A DNA stretch of 64,000 bases from Erythrobacter longus (GTDB lineage: Bacteria > Pseudomonadota > Alphaproteobacteria > Sphingomonadales > Sphingomonadaceae), in NCBI RefSeq assembly GCF_000715015.1, contig NZ_JMIW01000006.1, positions 1-64,000 of the forward strand. Direction: 5' to 3'. Below are positions 44,444 through 52,736 of this stretch, in pieces (position 1 is the stretch's first letter; each line of letters starts with the position of its first letter). The notes beneath the pieces are model-generated. The model searched no databases. It had not been told where the DNA came from and saw only the letters and a program-made list of their open reading frames with translations. The position numbers and the translations under genes are program-made.

Positions 44444-44537
44444 CCGTTCGTCCTGAGCTTGTCGAAGGGCGCGCGCTGTGGCTCATCCTTCGGAGTCGAA
44501 GACGGCGCGAAGCGCCACCAGCTCAGGACGAACGGTG
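44444..44537. repeat. Dispersed inverted repeat upstream of tdk
   Basis: CCGTTCGTCCTGAGCTTGTC at 44444-44463 continues as GAAGGGC, and GCTCAGGACGAACGG near 44521 closes the element as an inverted repeat. This CGTTCGTCCTGAG sequence is a well-known dispersed repeat of sphingomonads and relatives. It separates tdk from the AbgT gene. Confidence 0.8.
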
Positions 44538-44619
44538 ATGGGTTAATGTCTGTGACATAATGAAATTGCAATGCTAGCTCTGAAGCAATTGCAATATCGA
44601 CTATCAGGGGATCACACAC

Positions 44620-46248
44620 ATGGCATCGGCTGCCGAGGCGAACACTCATCAAAGCATGACCGGCTTTCTCGGCTGGGTTGAACGCTCAGGCAACAAATTG
44701 CCCGACCCCGTATTCCTGTTTTTCTATTTGATCTTCGCACTGGTTGCGATTTCGGTTCTGCTCGCGGCCCTTGGCGTTTCCGCTCTGCATCCAACGCAAG
44801 TTGACGAGGCCGGAAACCCGGCTGTGATAAGCGCGGTGAGCCTGCTCTCGCCCGATAATATTCAGAAACTCTGGGTCGAAATGCCCAAGACTTTCACCCA
44901 CTTCCACCCGCTGGGATATGTCCTTGTGGTGATGCTGGGCGCTGGCGTGGCGGAGCGTTCAGGCTTTTTCGCGGCAGGCATGTCGAGCGCTGTTAAATCT
45001 GCGCCGACCAGCCTTTTGACCCCTGTGGTGGCTCTGGTCGCGATGATCGGCAACCACGCAGCGGACGCTGGCTATGTGGTGTTGATCCCGCTCGCAGGCA
45101 TTCTGTTTGCGGCCGCTGGCCGTCACCCCTTGGCCGGGATCGCAGCCGCATTCGCGGGCGTTTCTGGGGGGTTCTCGGCCAATATCTCGCCGGGTCAACT
45201 TGACGCCCTGTTGTTTGGCATCACCGAAGAGGCTGTTGGCGCGAGCGCGCTTGACCCATCATGGGGCGCGAATTTGGCGGGCAATTGGTACTTCATCGCC
45301 GCGATGACCGTGCTTTATCTGCCGATCATCTGGTACGTTACCGATAAGGTGATCGAACCCAGGCTCGGGCCCTGGACCGGCGGCGTGAAGGCAGGTGCCA
45401 GCGAAGACAATGCTATTGTCGAGGCTTCACCTGAAAACGCAGGGCGCGGCCTTCGCAATGCAGGGCTCGCGGCGCTTGGCGTGGTGGTGCTTTGGGCCGT
45501 AATGGTGTTTGCGCCGGGCACCCCGCTTATCGATGAAGCGGCCTGCCTGACAGAGGCGGGGACGCGCATTCCCGATTGTTCAATCCACGGCGAACTGCGC
45601 CCGTTCTACCAATCGCTGGTGGCGGCGTTCTTCATCCTTTTCCTGGCGTGCGGCTGGGCGTACGGGAAAGCGGTTGGAACGATCAAGGACCACCGCGACC
45701 TTGTGAACATGATGGCCGAGGCGATGAAGGACATGGGTTATTACCTCGTCCTTGCCTTTGCAGCGGCGCACTTTGTGGCGATGTTTGCATGGTCTAACCT
45801 TGGCCTGATTTCCGCAGTCCACGGCGCAGCGGCCATTCAGGCGACCGGCCTGCCCTTGCCGATTGTACTTGGCCTGATGGTAATCTTTACCGGCGCCTTG
45901 AACCTGTTCGTGGGCTCAGCCAGCGCCAAATGGGCGCTGCTCGCGCCTATCCTTGTGCCAATGCTGATGCTGCTTGGGATCAGCCCGGAAGGCGCAACCG
46001 CGGCTTACCGTGTGGGGGATAGCGCGACCAATATCATCACCCCTCTGATGGTGTATTTCCCGCTGATCCTGATCTTTGCGCAGCGCTGGGTGCCGAGTTT
46101 CGGGCTGGGTAGTCTGACGGCAACGATGCTGCCGTATTCGGTGTGGCTGCTGATTTCGGGCACGTTGCTGATCGTGATCTGGTTCTACCTTGGCATTCCG
46201 CTGGGGCCAGATGCACCGGTTTCCTACATGCTCCCCAGCACAGGTTAG
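44620..46248 (+). CDS. AbgT-family transporter
   Basis: The 542-residue membrane protein has about 11-13 helices and belongs to AbgT (p-aminobenzoyl-glutamate transporter) proteins. Markers are WVERSGNKLPDPVFLFFYLI, LVVMLGAGVAERSGFF, the hairpin GGFSANISPGQLDALLFGIT, and NLFVGSASAKWALLAPI with YRVGDSATNIITPLM. Members take up p-aminobenzoyl-glutamate or export sulfonamides (MtrF, YdaH). ATG 44620 fits the family N-terminus. A 13-bp direct repeat (CCCAGCACAGGTT) spans its stop codon. Confidence 0.93.
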   Translation: MASAAEANTHQSMTGFLGWVERSGNKLPDPVFLFFYLIFALVAISVLLAALGVSALHPTQVDEAGNPAVISAVSLLSPDNIQKLWVEMPKTFTHFHPLGYVLVVMLGAGVAERSGFFAAGMSSAVKSAPTSLLTPVVALVAMIGNHAADAGYVVLIPLAGILFAAAGRHPLAGIAAAFAGVSGGFSANISPGQLDALLFGITEEAVGASALDPSWGANLAGNWYFIAAMTVLYLPIIWYVTDKVIEPRLGPWTGGVKAGASEDNAIVEASPENAGRGLRNAGLAALGVVVLWAVMVFAPGTPLIDEAACLTEAGTRIPDCSIHGELRPFYQSLVAAFFILFLACGWAYGKAVGTIKDHRDLVNMMAEAMKDMGYYLVLAFAAAHFVAMFAWSNLGLISAVHGAAAIQATGLPLPIVLGLMVIFTGALNLFVGSASAKWALLAPILVPMLMLLGISPEGATAAYRVGDSATNIITPLMVYFPLILIFAQRWVPSFGLGSLTATMLPYSVWLLISGTLLIVIWFYLGIPLGPDAPVSYMLPSTG

Positions 46249-46322
46249 CCCAGCACAGGTTCATCTGCGATATGTGAAACCAATCGCATGAAACAGGCGT
46301 ATTACGCGCTAGGAGATCCCAA

Positions 46323-46901
46323 ATGACGACCTTGCTCAAACGCCTTTTCCTGCTTCCGATTTTCGCAGCCCTGCTGGCCGCGAATGCCAGCGCGCCGGTG
46401 CAATACAGGCTTGATGAAAGCAATTCCTTGCTCAGCGCCAAAGTCCCCTTCTTCGGCCTGTCGAGCAAAACCGCGACCTTCCCCAAGATGAGCGGCACCG
46501 CGACGATTATCGGGAATGACCCGTCCAAGGCCGAGATTGACGTGACCTTTGATGCAACCGCATTGACCGCGCCGGACAGCGTGACTTTGGGGCGCCTCAA
46601 GGGTGAGAAATTCTTTTGGGTGGAACAGCACCCGCGCATCCGTTTCAAAGGTCGCGGGCTTACCATGACAAGCGCGACCAAGGGCACAATCACCGGCCAG
46701 CTGACCGCGCGCGGCGTAACCCGCAATCAATCCTTGAGCGTCAAATTCGACCGCAATCCTTTGACGGCGGGCGCTAATGCGCCGATTGCTTTCACAGCAA
46801 ATGCAACGATTGATCGGCGCAATTACGGGATGAAAAGCTTTCAGCTGATCGTGGGCAACAAGGTGGACATCACCTTCGATGCGCGGATTGTGCCGACCTA
46901 G
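46323..46901 (+). CDS. YceI-like periplasmic lipid-binding protein
   Basis: The 192-residue protein has a signal peptide (LLPIFAALLAANASA) and a YceI lipocalin-like domain: YRLDESNSLLSAKVPFFGL, AEIDVTFDATALTA, HPRIRFKGRGLT and AFTANATIDRRNYGM. YceI proteins bind isoprenoid-type lipids in the periplasm. The last codon before the stop is ACC. The stop codon TAG is formed by the TA at the left edge of the inserted element at 46901, so the original C-terminus may have been slightly longer. Confidence 0.9.
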   Translation: MTTLLKRLFLLPIFAALLAANASAPVQYRLDESNSLLSAKVPFFGLSSKTATFPKMSGTATIIGNDPSKAEIDVTFDATALTAPDSVTLGRLKGEKFFWVEQHPRIRFKGRGLTMTSATKGTITGQLTARGVTRNQSLSVKFDRNPLTAGANAPIAFTANATIDRRNYGMKSFQLIVGNKVDITFDARIVPT

Positions 46902-47168
46902 GCCCTGCTAACAAACTCCCTCGGGATCACGGTTTGAAGCAAAATTCGCATCTCACAAGGCACCATCAAGCAGGAAGTGCGGCGCACTTTCAATTGATTG
47001 TAACGCTGCGAAGGCGAATTTTTGGTCAAATCCCCCCGGGACGACACAAGAACTGGCCAGCTAAGCGTCGCTCGTCCTTGAATATGCGAGAGCATGTCAT
47101 GCGTCCTCACTCCTTTATCTGGCCAGTTCTTGTGTCGCCGTGACCCGAAGGAGTTTGTCAGCAGGGCC
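46901..47168. mobile_element. MITE-like element with long inverted ends and TA flanks
   Basis: The two ends carry imperfect inverted repeats of about 32 bp (GGCCCTGCT, A or G, then ACAAACTCC and later TCACGG). On both sides the flanking dinucleotide is TA, as produced by Tc1/mariner/IS630-type transposases. A second, perfect 19-bp inverted pair (CGACACAAGAACTGGCCAG) sits inside at 47042-47060 and 47119-47137. No transposase is encoded. The element lies exactly between the convergent yceI and rbfA genes, and the TAG stop of each gene is TA plus the first G of the element. Confidence 0.7.
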
Positions 47169-47575
47169 TAATCCTCGAGCTCGTCGCCCAAGTCCCGCGC
47201 CACTTTCGGATCGCGCAGCAGCGTCTCGATCCGGTCTGCCTCAGCAAAGCTTTCATCTTTCCGAAATTTCAGCTTAGGCGCGAATTTAAGCCCCAAACGC
47301 TTGGCGACCTCGCGTTGCAAAAACGCCGTGTTCTGACGCAGCGCCTTCACCACGTCATCCTCGGCATTACCCAACAGCGGCTTCACATAAGCGGTCGCAT
47401 TGCGAAGGTCGGGCGTCATGCGCACTTCGGTCACCGCGATGTTGGACGCGCTCACCACGTCATCGTGCACTTCCTGCCGCGCAAGAAGCTCTGACAGGAT
47501 ATGGCGCACGCGCTCGCCCACTTTAAGGACGCGCACGGATTGCTGCTCGGCGGTGTGATCTTGTCGTTTAGCCAT
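47168..47575 (-). CDS. rbfA: Ribosome-binding factor A
   Basis: From ATG 47575 ([16 protein letters not shown]) the product has 135 residues. It has the RbfA KH-type domain: [42 protein letters not shown] and [25 protein letters not shown]. It assists 16S 5'-end maturation and cold adaptation. Its end is defined by the adjoining mobile element. It is separated from infB by two other genes and a repeat, while it keeps the general order infB-rbfA-truB. Confidence 0.95.
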   Translation of the reverse strand: MAKRQDHTAEQQSVRVLKVGERVRHILSELLARQEVHDDVVSASNIAVTEVRMTPDLRNATAYVKPLLGNAEDDVVKALRQNTAFLQREVAKRLGLKFAPKLKFRKDESFAEADRIETLLRDPKVARDLGDELED

Positions 47576-47769
47576 GCGCGCCCCCTTAGCGAACTGCCCC
47601 CAAGCATGCGAGCGATTCCTTGGGCGCAGGGCCCCGGACGCATATTTCTGGCGCGATCCCGAGGGATGACCTACGCCAGACGGCCTATTGAGAACGCCTC
47701 GCATATTCCGATATTGTGCCAATCATAAAACAAAAACCAACATCAAAAAAACATCCGCAGGAAATATCA

Positions 47770-48042
47770 ATGAACAAACTGACTTCGATTATCGTCGCAG
47801 CCGCTCTCATTGCGCCAGCTGCCGTCGCCGCACACTCGGGCAACCGGGTGGCAACCCCTGGCACTGAGACACGCCACGAGGCCAATCTTTCCGAGGCAAA
47901 AGCCGAAACCACTTCATCGTCAGCGGCCCGGACATATCAGTCCGCAACCGAGGAACGCGCAAACGAGGAAAATACAAAGCGCCGGCCACGCGCAGCGCTT
48001 GCCGGCAAGGTCAACGTGGCAGCGCGTTCAAGACACCAATGA
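47770..48042 (+). CDS. Small secreted protein of unknown function
   Basis: The 90-residue protein has a clear signal peptide (LTSIIVAAALIAPAAVAAHS) and a hydrophilic rest with Ser/Thr/Ala/Glu and a basic end (TKRRPRAALAGKVNVAARSRH). CAGGAAATATCA before ATG 47770 gives a ribosome site. No family is recognised; low complexity after residue 30 suggests a disordered periplasmic protein. It stands alone, divergent from rbfA. Confidence 0.65.
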   Translation: MNKLTSIIVAAALIAPAAVAAHSGNRVATPGTETRHEANLSEAKAETTSSSAARTYQSATEERANEENTKRRPRAALAGKVNVAARSRHQ

Positions 48043-48115
48043 TTTTTGAGTTAGAGTGCCGCAGCCCAAAACTTGGCTAATGGGCGCTCGCTGGACGGGC
48101 GGGTGATAGGGATCA

Positions 48116-48679
48116 TCACCCGCCCATTTTGCCAAGAATATTCTTGAGGCTGTTCATATTGCGCGCCGTGCCTTTGACCTTGATGCGCCGTTCAAGAAAC
48201 TTGTTCGACAGGTCCGACACCCCCACGCCGTAAACGTAATCGAGGAACAATACGCGGTCGCCAATGGCGAGGCGCTCGCTCCCCTTCGAGCGGTGCTCTT
48301 CGATCAGCGCATCGACCGCGGTTTGCTCGGGCTGCTGGCTGAGGAAGATGGAGTGCACCATCTTGTCGCTGCCATGCTGCGGCCCGGTGCCGTGAAAGGG
48401 ATTTTCCTCGATAGCAGCGCGCACTGCATCGCGCGTGCGCACCATCACACACGAATTGAACCCGAAGCGGGTTTTGATGAGGTCCTCTAACGCGATTTCG
48501 AGCATGGCGGGGTCAGCATCGCTGTCCAGCACCACATTCCCGCTCGCCGCGATGGTGGTGACATCCCCATATCCCGCATCGGCAAAAGCGGCCTTCACAT
48601 CGACCATTTTGACGCGGTTGCCGCCGATGTTGATCGAGCCAAGCAGGGCGAGGTAGCGCTGGTGACCGGTAGAACTCAA
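48116..48679 (-). CDS. DUF1697 family protein
   Basis: The 187-residue protein shows DUF1697 features: YLALLGSINIGGNRVKMVDVKAAF, ASGNVVLDSD, RFGFNSCVMVRTRDAVRAAI and LERRIKVKGTARNMNSLKNI, where TARNxxTL is the family C-terminal motif. The function is not known. Its start overlaps the thioesterase stop by four bases (ATGA), so it is co-translated with it. Confidence 0.9.
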   Translation of the reverse strand: MSSTGHQRYLALLGSINIGGNRVKMVDVKAAFADAGYGDVTTIAASGNVVLDSDADPAMLEIALEDLIKTRFGFNSCVMVRTRDAVRAAIEENPFHGTGPQHGSDKMVHSIFLSQQPEQTAVDALIEEHRSKGSERLAIGDRVLFLDYVYGVGVSDLSNKFLERRIKVKGTARNMNSLKNILGKMGG

Positions 48680-49116
48680 ATGTCGAGCCCGGTGTTGGTA
48701 GAGCTTGGCCGCGATGTCGGAAGCGCTGTCGATGTTGCCCGCGCCATGAGCTTGCCGTCTTCGGAGTAAAGCTCACCTTCAAGGATCACGACCTTGCGAC
48801 CACCCTTCACCACGCGGCCTCTACCGATCAGCGGGCCTTCGAGGATGAGGCGGATAAGGCTCATCGAAATCTCAAGGTTGAGCGGCGCCATTGCGCCGCC
48901 CGTGGCCGCGACATAGGCATAGCCCATCACATCATCGAGATAGCCTGCAACGAGCCCGCCCTGCACGCCGCCGCGCCAAGTGGTCATTTCTTTGCGCACC
49001 GTAAAGTGCATGGTCGCGGTTTGGGTTTCCGCGTCATAGGAGACGAACTGCGAGCCAAGAAGCGCGGTGTGCGGTGATGTGTCCGCATCTTCGGGGTGGA
49101 TGTATTTATCGGTCAT
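48676..49116 (-). CDS. PaaI-like hotdog-fold thioesterase
   Basis: From ATG 49116 (MTDKYIHPEDADTSPHTALLG) the protein has 146 residues. The hotdog fold is seen in ATMHFTVRKEMTTWRGGVQGGLVAGYLDDVMGYA, where the GGVQGGLVAGYLDD segment carries the catalytic Asp of PaaI-type thioesterases, and APLNLEISMSLIRLI. It should hydrolyse an acyl-CoA; the substrate is unknown. Downstream DUF1697 overlaps by four bases. Confidence 0.88.
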   Translation of the reverse strand: MTDKYIHPEDADTSPHTALLGSQFVSYDAETQTATMHFTVRKEMTTWRGGVQGGLVAGYLDDVMGYAYVAATGGAMAPLNLEISMSLIRLILEGPLIGRGRVVKGGRKVVILEGELYSEDGKLMARATSTALPTSRPSSTNTGLDI

Positions 49117-49128
49117 TTGGCTCCCCAA

Positions 49129-49290
49129 TCCCCTCCCGTTCACGGGAGGGGCAGTGAGACTTGGCAGCTTGTCTGCCTAGTCGCAGCGGGGTGGGCCTTG
49201 CGGCCCAGCGCTACGCGCACCCACCCCCAACCCCTCCCAAGCCCCGTCCTGAGCGGCCGGCCTACCGGCCAGCCGAAGGGCGGGAGGGGA
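49129..49290. repeat. Dispersed palindromic repeat, copy 3
   Basis: CCCCTCCCGTTCACGGGAGGGG followed by CAGTGAGACTTG and AGTCGCAGCGGGGTGGGCC matches copies at 37541 (inverted) and 38486. The right half also has CCTGAGCGGCCGGCCTACCG. It fills the gap between the thioesterase and infB and may terminate infB. Confidence 0.85.
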
Positions 49291-49296
49291 GTTTAG

Positions 49297-51861
49297 TTAC
49301 CCAACCTCCAGCGTCCGCTCGCGAAGCTCGACTTCGAAGACTTCAAGCTGGTCGCCCGGCTGGATGTCGTTCGTGTCTTCCAGAACAACACCGCATTCGA
49401 GGCCCGAGCGCACTTCGTCCACGTCGTCCTTGAAGCGGCGCAAGCTTGCGATGGTGGTCGCCGAAACGATAACGTCGTCGCGGGTGAGACGTGCAAACAG
49501 GCCTTTGCGGATAACGCCCTCTTCGACGAGAAGACCCGCCGCCTTGTCGCGCTTGCCCGAACGGAACACTTCCTTGACGTGGGCACGGCCAACGACGGTC
49601 TCGATCCGCTCTGGACCAAGCTCGCCTGCCATTTCCTTCGCCACATCTGCGGTGAGGTGATAGATCACATCGTAATACATCATCCGCACGCCGTCGCGTT
49701 TGATAAGCTCACGCGCTTTTGCATTGGGACGAACGCCAAAGCCGATGATCGGCGCATTGGACGCCGCCGCCAGTGTCACATCGCTTTCCGTGATCGCGCC
49801 AACGCCTGCGTGCAGGACGCGGGCCTTGATGTCATCGGTAGAGATGTTGTGGAGCGCGTTGACGATTGCTTCGACCGAACCTTGCACGTCCGCCTTGACC
49901 AGAACCGGCCATTCGATGAGGTCCGATGCGAGGTTGTTGAACATCGTATCGAAGGAGGTCGGGGCAAGCGCTGTACGCTTCTCGGTTGCCTTTTCCTTAC
50001 GATAGCCAGCCACTTCGCGCGCACGCTGCTCGTTTTCAACCACGGTCAGACGGTCGCCCGCTGATGGCACACCGCCAAGGCCAAGAACCTCAACCGGCAT
50101 GGATGGGCCAGCTTCCTTGATCTGCTTGCCCGCATCATTGACGATTGCACGCACACGCCCGCTCTGGGTGCCGACAACAAAGGTGTCGCCGCGCTTCAGA
50201 GTGCCGCGTGTGACCAGCACAGTCGCAACAGGACCACGGCCCTTATCAAGCTGCGCTTCGATCACGGTTGCATCCGCCTCACGGTCAGGACGCGCTTTCA
50301 ATTCAAGCAATTCAGCCTGAACATTGATCGCATCAAGCAGGTCATCAAGACCCGTCTTCTTGATCGCAGAGATCTCAACATCCTGAACATCGCCCGAAAG
50401 CTTCTCCACGATCACTTCGTGTTCAAGCAGGCGGTTGCGAATGTTGTCCGGGTTTGCCTCTGGCTTATCCATCTTGTTGATCGCAACGATCATCGGAACG
50501 CCAGCAGCTTTCGTGTGCTTAATCGCCTCAATCGTCTGGGGCATGATACCATCATCGGCGGCCACAACCAGAACAACGATATCAGTCACATTGGCACCGC
50601 GTTGACGCATCTCGGCAAAGGCTGCGTGGCCCGGCGTATCAAGGAAGGTGATCTTCTGCTTTTCCTTGCCAGAGCCTTTGGTCGTGATCTGGTAGCTGCC
50701 GATGTGCTGCGTAATGCCGCCCGCTTCGCCCTTGGTGACATTGGCACCGCGAAGAGCGTCAAGCAGAGAAGTTTTGCCGTGGTCGACGTGGCCCATAATG
50801 GTCACAACCGGCGGACGCGGTTTCAGCGTTTCTGCTGGATCGACATCCTGTTCGTCCTGAATATCGACGTCGGCCTCTGAGACCTTCTCGATATTGTGGC
50901 CGAATTGTTCGACGAGCAGCTCGGCTGTATCCTGGTCAATGGTCTGGTTGACCGTGACCATCATATCAAGGTTGAACAGCTCTTTGACGAGGTCTGCGCC
51001 TTTTTCGCCCATCCGCTTGGCAAGCTCGCCAACGGTAATGGCTTCGGGCACGATCACGTCGCGGATTTGTTTTTCGCGCGGCTTTGATGAACCACCACCT
51101 TGCAGGCGGCGCTCTTTTTCGCGGGCGCGTTTGAGCGCGGCGAGTGAACGTGCTCGCCGGCCCTCATCCTCGTTCAAGGCCTTGGTAACGGTCAGCTTGC
51201 CAGAGCGGCGCTTGTCCTTGCCCCCGCCAGTGTTGGCAGGCGCACCCTTGTCGTCCTTCTTCTTTGCGGCCTTTTTCTCAGGGCGCTTGGGTTCGGGACG
51301 GGCAACAGGGGTGAATTTGCGCGCAGCTGGCGCAGGTGTACCCTTGGACGCGGGAGCAGCAGGTGCTTCCGCTTCAGCGTCCGCAGACGCATCTTCCGCC
51401 TGTACAGCGGCCTCTGCCTCCTGTTTCGCGCGCTCTTCGGCCTCAGCCTTGGCCTTGCGGTTGTTCTCTTCGCGCTTTTTCGTCTCTTCAGCGTCTTGCT
51501 TTGCGCGCTGTTCGTCGCGCTTGCGGTTTTCTTCCACCATGCGCAGCCGTTCTTCTTCGGCCTCACGCTGGAGACGGGCGACGCGCTCTTGCGGCGTTTC
51601 ATCAGACGCTGCGGGCTTTTTGGGCGCAGGCGCCTTTGCCACCGGGGCTGGCGTTGGCGCAGGTGTCGGGGCCGGCGCAGGCGTTGGTTCAGGCGCAGGG
51701 GCGGGCGTCTCGCCGGGCTTCAAAAGCTTGCGGCGGCGCTTGACCTCGACCGCCACCTTATTGGTGCGGCCGTGGCTAAAGGTCTGCTTGACCTCGCCAG
51801 CTTCCACCGCCTTTTTGAGGCCAAGTGGTTTGCGTGCTGGTTTTTTCTCTTCGTCGCTCAT
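49297..51861 (-). CDS. infB: Translation initiation factor IF-2
   Basis: The 854-residue protein has the alphaproteobacterial long form: a Lys/Glu/Ala/Pro-rich N-terminal region of about 270 residues, an IF2_N domain, and the G domain with [15 protein letters not shown] (G1), GGITQHIG (G2), [10 protein letters not shown] (G3) and NKMDKP (G4). The EF-Tu-like beta domains and fMet-tRNA-binding domain follow. It places initiator tRNA on the 30S subunit. It lies 90 bp after the ylxR gene in the nusA operon; repeat copy 3 follows its stop. Confidence 0.98.
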   Translation of the reverse strand: MSDEEKKPARKPLGLKKAVEAGEVKQTFSHGRTNKVAVEVKRRRKLLKPGETPAPAPEPTPAPAPTPAPTPAPVAKAPAPKKPAASDETPQERVARLQREAEEERLRMVEENRKRDEQRAKQDAEETKKREENNRKAKAEAEERAKQEAEAAVQAEDASADAEAEAPAAPASKGTPAPAARKFTPVARPEPKRPEKKAAKKKDDKGAPANTGGGKDKRRSGKLTVTKALNEDEGRRARSLAALKRAREKERRLQGGGSSKPREKQIRDVIVPEAITVGELAKRMGEKGADLVKELFNLDMMVTVNQTIDQDTAELLVEQFGHNIEKVSEADVDIQDEQDVDPAETLKPRPPVVTIMGHVDHGKTSLLDALRGANVTKGEAGGITQHIGSYQITTKGSGKEKQKITFLDTPGHAAFAEMRQRGANVTDIVVLVVAADDGIMPQTIEAIKHTKAAGVPMIVAINKMDKPEANPDNIRNRLLEHEVIVEKLSGDVQDVEISAIKKTGLDDLLDAINVQAELLELKARPDREADATVIEAQLDKGRGPVATVLVTRGTLKRGDTFVVGTQSGRVRAIVNDAGKQIKEAGPSMPVEVLGLGGVPSAGDRLTVVENEQRAREVAGYRKEKATEKRTALAPTSFDTMFNNLASDLIEWPVLVKADVQGSVEAIVNALHNISTDDIKARVLHAGVGAITESDVTLAAASNAPIIGFGVRPNAKARELIKRDGVRMMYYDVIYHLTADVAKEMAGELGPERIETVVGRAHVKEVFRSGKRDKAAGLLVEEGVIRKGLFARLTRDDVIVSATTIASLRRFKDDVDEVRSGLECGVVLEDTNDIQPGDQLEVFEVELRERTLEVG

Positions 51862-51950
51862 CTAGCTTAATAGTCCTTCAAAAATCTCATATTCTGGCGC
51901 GCTTGGATCGCGCCTTAGTCGTGTCAGCGTTTACCCTTTGATCAGGGCAG

Positions 51951-52736
51951 TCAGGTTGGAGGGTCATTCCCCAGAAACCGCGAAAGGCGCGTGACATCGC
52001 GCCCCACCCGGCCCCAAGCTGACTTGGTGACCGATTTTTTCGATTGCGGCCCCATACCGCGCCCGCCTGAGAGGGCCGAAACCCCCAAATGCACGACATT
52101 TTCACGGCCCAATGCCACAGACAACGCATCGCGGTCCAGTGGCAAGACTGTCCCACGCACACCAGTGCCTTCCTGGTCAGTGCCCACGCGCCACGCCTGA
52201 TCCAATTTCTTGCGACCATCTTCGCTGCTGTCGCTTGCGTGGAGCAACAGGGCAATTCGGCCCGAACGGGCGTGTTCTTCGATTTTGGCAGAGCCTAGCA
52301 CGATGTTGCCACCGCGAAGTTCCAGCCCCAATCGATCCAGCAGAGTGCGCTTGAGTGCATCTGCGACCTGTTGCGGTAGATTATCGCTGTAGGAAAGCGC
52401 GATGCGATTTCCGTCTTGCGGGGCAGGCCCACCCTTGAACGCGCGAAGCAGCGCCTTTTTCAAATGGCCATCGCGCACCGCAGTTTCAAGCGCTGCCCTG
52501 TCAGGCGCAATCCAGGCGCCGCGTCCAGGGGCCTTGGCTTGCGGATCAGGCAACACTTCGCCAGCCGGTGATACAGCCAGCCGGATCAGCTCGTCGCGCG
52601 GGAAGCTCTCACCCGAAAGGACACAGCGGCGCTCGGAACTGGAGGGCGCACAGGACTTGGCGCTCCCGGAATTGCTCCCGGGAGTTTCGCCTTCAACGAT
52701 GTCGGAGCTTACGCACTCATTGTGGGGAGTCCGCAT
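51951..52736 (-). CDS. YlxR (DUF448) / L7Ae-like RNA-binding protein
   Basis: From ATG 52736 (MRTPHNECVSSD) the protein has 261 residues and overlaps the nusA stop by 20 bases. The N-terminal YlxR domain is ERRCVLSGESFPRDELIRLA and GRGAWIAP, followed by a DUF448-linked L7Ae-like domain (LDRLGLELRGGNIVLGSAKI and ARSGRIALLLHASDSS). Alphaproteobacteria typically fuse these two. It sits between nusA and infB, as in most bacteria. Nucleic-acid binding is expected; YlxR of other species has been linked to RNA metabolism and translation. Confidence 0.9.
   Translation of the reverse strand: MRTPHNECVSSDIVEGETPGSNSGSAKSCAPSSSERRCVLSGESFPRDELIRLAVSPAGEVLPDPQAKAPGRGAWIAPDRAALETAVRDGHLKKALLRAFKGGPAPQDGNRIALSYSDNLPQQVADALKRTLLDRLGLELRGGNIVLGSAKIEEHARSGRIALLLHASDSSEDGRKKLDQAWRVGTDQEGTGVRGTVLPLDRDALSVALGRENVVHLGVSALSGGRGMGPQSKKSVTKSAWGRVGRDVTRLSRFLGNDPPT

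Noticed and set aside
43827..44486. Longer thymidine kinase with 22 extra N-terminal residues (SARPSTSSGRTG)
   Set aside because: The extra residues come from the CGTTCGTCCTGAG dispersed repeat; ATG 44420 fits all known thymidine kinases.
46233..46262. 13-bp direct repeat CCCAGCACAGGTT around the AbgT stop codon
   Set aside because: A simple short duplication with no inverted structure or recurrence elsewhere; it does not look like an attachment site.
46934..47143. 69-codon frame inside the MITE-like element
   Set aside because: Composed of inverted-repeat sequence; no transposase motif (DDE) or other protein feature.
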